Assembly (NCBI GenBank): GCA_016869175.1
Contig: VGEV01000011.1
Location: 1 to 44,372, forward strand
Reading direction: 5' to 3'
Source: Alphaproteobacteria bacterium
Lineage (GTDB): Bacteria; Pseudomonadota; Alphaproteobacteria; GCA-2731375
Length of the DNA stretch: 44,372 nucleotides
In this document: piece by piece, positions 44,121 to 44,372 of the stretch
Position numbering within the stretch: the stretch's first letter is position 1
Layout of the letters: every line of letters starts with the position of its first letter
Position numbers and translations under genes: made by a program
Notes under the pieces: generated by a model
Told to the model about the DNA's origin: nothing
The model's database searches: none
What the model saw: the letters and a program-made list of their open reading frames with translations, nothing else

Positions 44121-44173
44121 TTGTATTACTAGTAATGTGTTCGTATTGTTAGATGTGGGTGCGGACTATAGTC
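44121..44173. promoter_or_regulatory. AT-rich intergenic stretch with two perfect palindromes
   Basis: The region 44074-44244 has no gene I can support. Within it, 44110-44175 is unusually AT-rich for this genome and contains two perfect palindromes, ATTACTAGTAAT (44125-44136) and GACTATAGTC (44164-44173). The latter includes a -10-like TATAGT at 44167. TTGTTA at 44146-44151 could act as a -35 at a short 15-bp spacing. It looks like a promoter/operator region for the gene starting to its right. No stem followed by a T-run is seen that would terminate azt. Confidence 0.35.
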
Positions 44174-44244
44174 AGCGCGACTGCGGCGGTTCTTCGACGT
44201 TATTGACCCAGCATCCACCGGATGACTGGCTTTTGGGGGCAAGA

Positions 44245-44372
44245 TTGACGCCTAGAGTGCGCATTGGCAAGCCCGAGCCCCGCCGCGGGCGGCCAGATGG
44301 CCCGGATGCGGGTAAAATCGGCGCGTCGGGTCGCGGAAGCTACGATATTGTTCTCGCCAAGACGCACCTCTG
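44245..44372 (+). CDS. Possible start of a regulator gene, cut by the window edge
   Basis: From TTG 44245 a frame stays open to the end of the window (42 codons). It encodes a basic N-terminus with RIGKPEPRRGRPDGPDAG and then GSYDIVLAKTHL. The RRGRP tail followed by the first helix is reminiscent of TetR-type repressors, whose DNA-binding domain would come next, but no diagnostic motif is included. GGGGG lies about 6 bases upstream; GTG 44257 is another start. Other frames here are open too, so the call is tentative. Confidence 0.35.
   Translation, partial: MTPRVRIGKPEPRRGRPDGPDAGKIGASGRGSYDIVLAKTHL

Overview
The window is about 44 kb of very GC-rich DNA, densely packed with genes and with strong G/C preference at third codon positions. 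Gene content and order point to an alphaproteobacterium, most likely Rhodospirillales-like. The main signs are hemC-hemD-mitofilin-like-hemY divergent from tsaD-gpsA-EVE, a split glycine decarboxylase (gcvT-H-PA-PB) behind a tandem glycine riboswitch, one uninterrupted cytochrome c maturation cluster with ccmI last, and an Azt-type zinc ABC transporter. The genus cannot be read from the sequence. Apart from an insertion-sequence end at the left edge this looks like ordinary chromosome. I see no prophage, CRISPR array, integron or plasmid gene.

Layout, left to right. (1) 1-1286: the end of an IS3-type element abuts a 5'-truncated SPFH (stomatin-like) gene, followed by its partner nfeD. (2) 1299-6031, minus strand: the glycine cleavage operon with its promoter, tandem riboswitch and a visible expression platform. 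(3) 6072-8051: argE and a frameshifted universal-stress-protein gene. (4) 8161-12298, minus: hemC, hemD, a mitofilin-like gene and hemY. (5) 12361-16096, plus: tsaD, gpsA, an EVE-domain gene and an MFS transporter. (6) 16072-19048, minus: creatininase-family hydrolase, acyl-CoA ligase and a decayed methyltransferase. (7) 19182-21864, plus: acs and a Rossmann-fold epimerase-like protein. (8) 21872-26549, minus: trkH, apaG, a MaoC dehydratase, a CaiB-type CoA transferase and a radical SAM protein. (9) tRNA-Gly(CCC), then an orphan sensor kinase, an AEC-type permease, a luciferase-like oxidoreductase and an alpha/beta hydrolase. (10) 32075-41346, plus: ccmABCDE, two 2-hydroxyacid dehydrogenase genes, then ccmFGHI. 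(11) 41417-44073: a 32-residue membrane peptide ORF and aztABC. (12) The right end holds an AT-rich palindromic stretch and the start of a possible regulator.

How the genes work together. Glycine cleavage is switched by glycine through the riboswitch. The hem operon supplies uroporphyrinogen III for heme, which the Ccm proteins export, carry on CcmE and attach to apocytochromes. AztABC imports zinc. Acs, the CoA ligase, the CoA transferase and the MaoC dehydratase give several acyl-CoA entry or turnover steps whose substrates cannot be read from sequence.

The observations most worth a second look are: two opposite-type hydroxyacid dehydrogenase genes embedded without a break inside the ccm cluster; an unannotated small membrane peptide heading the azt operon; an exact 10-nt complementarity linking the second glycine aptamer to the gcvT ribosome-binding region; a single extra GC dinucleotide that breaks the stress-protein gene; and a methyltransferase with two independent lesions. 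I do not see a clearly new multi-gene defence or mobile system.
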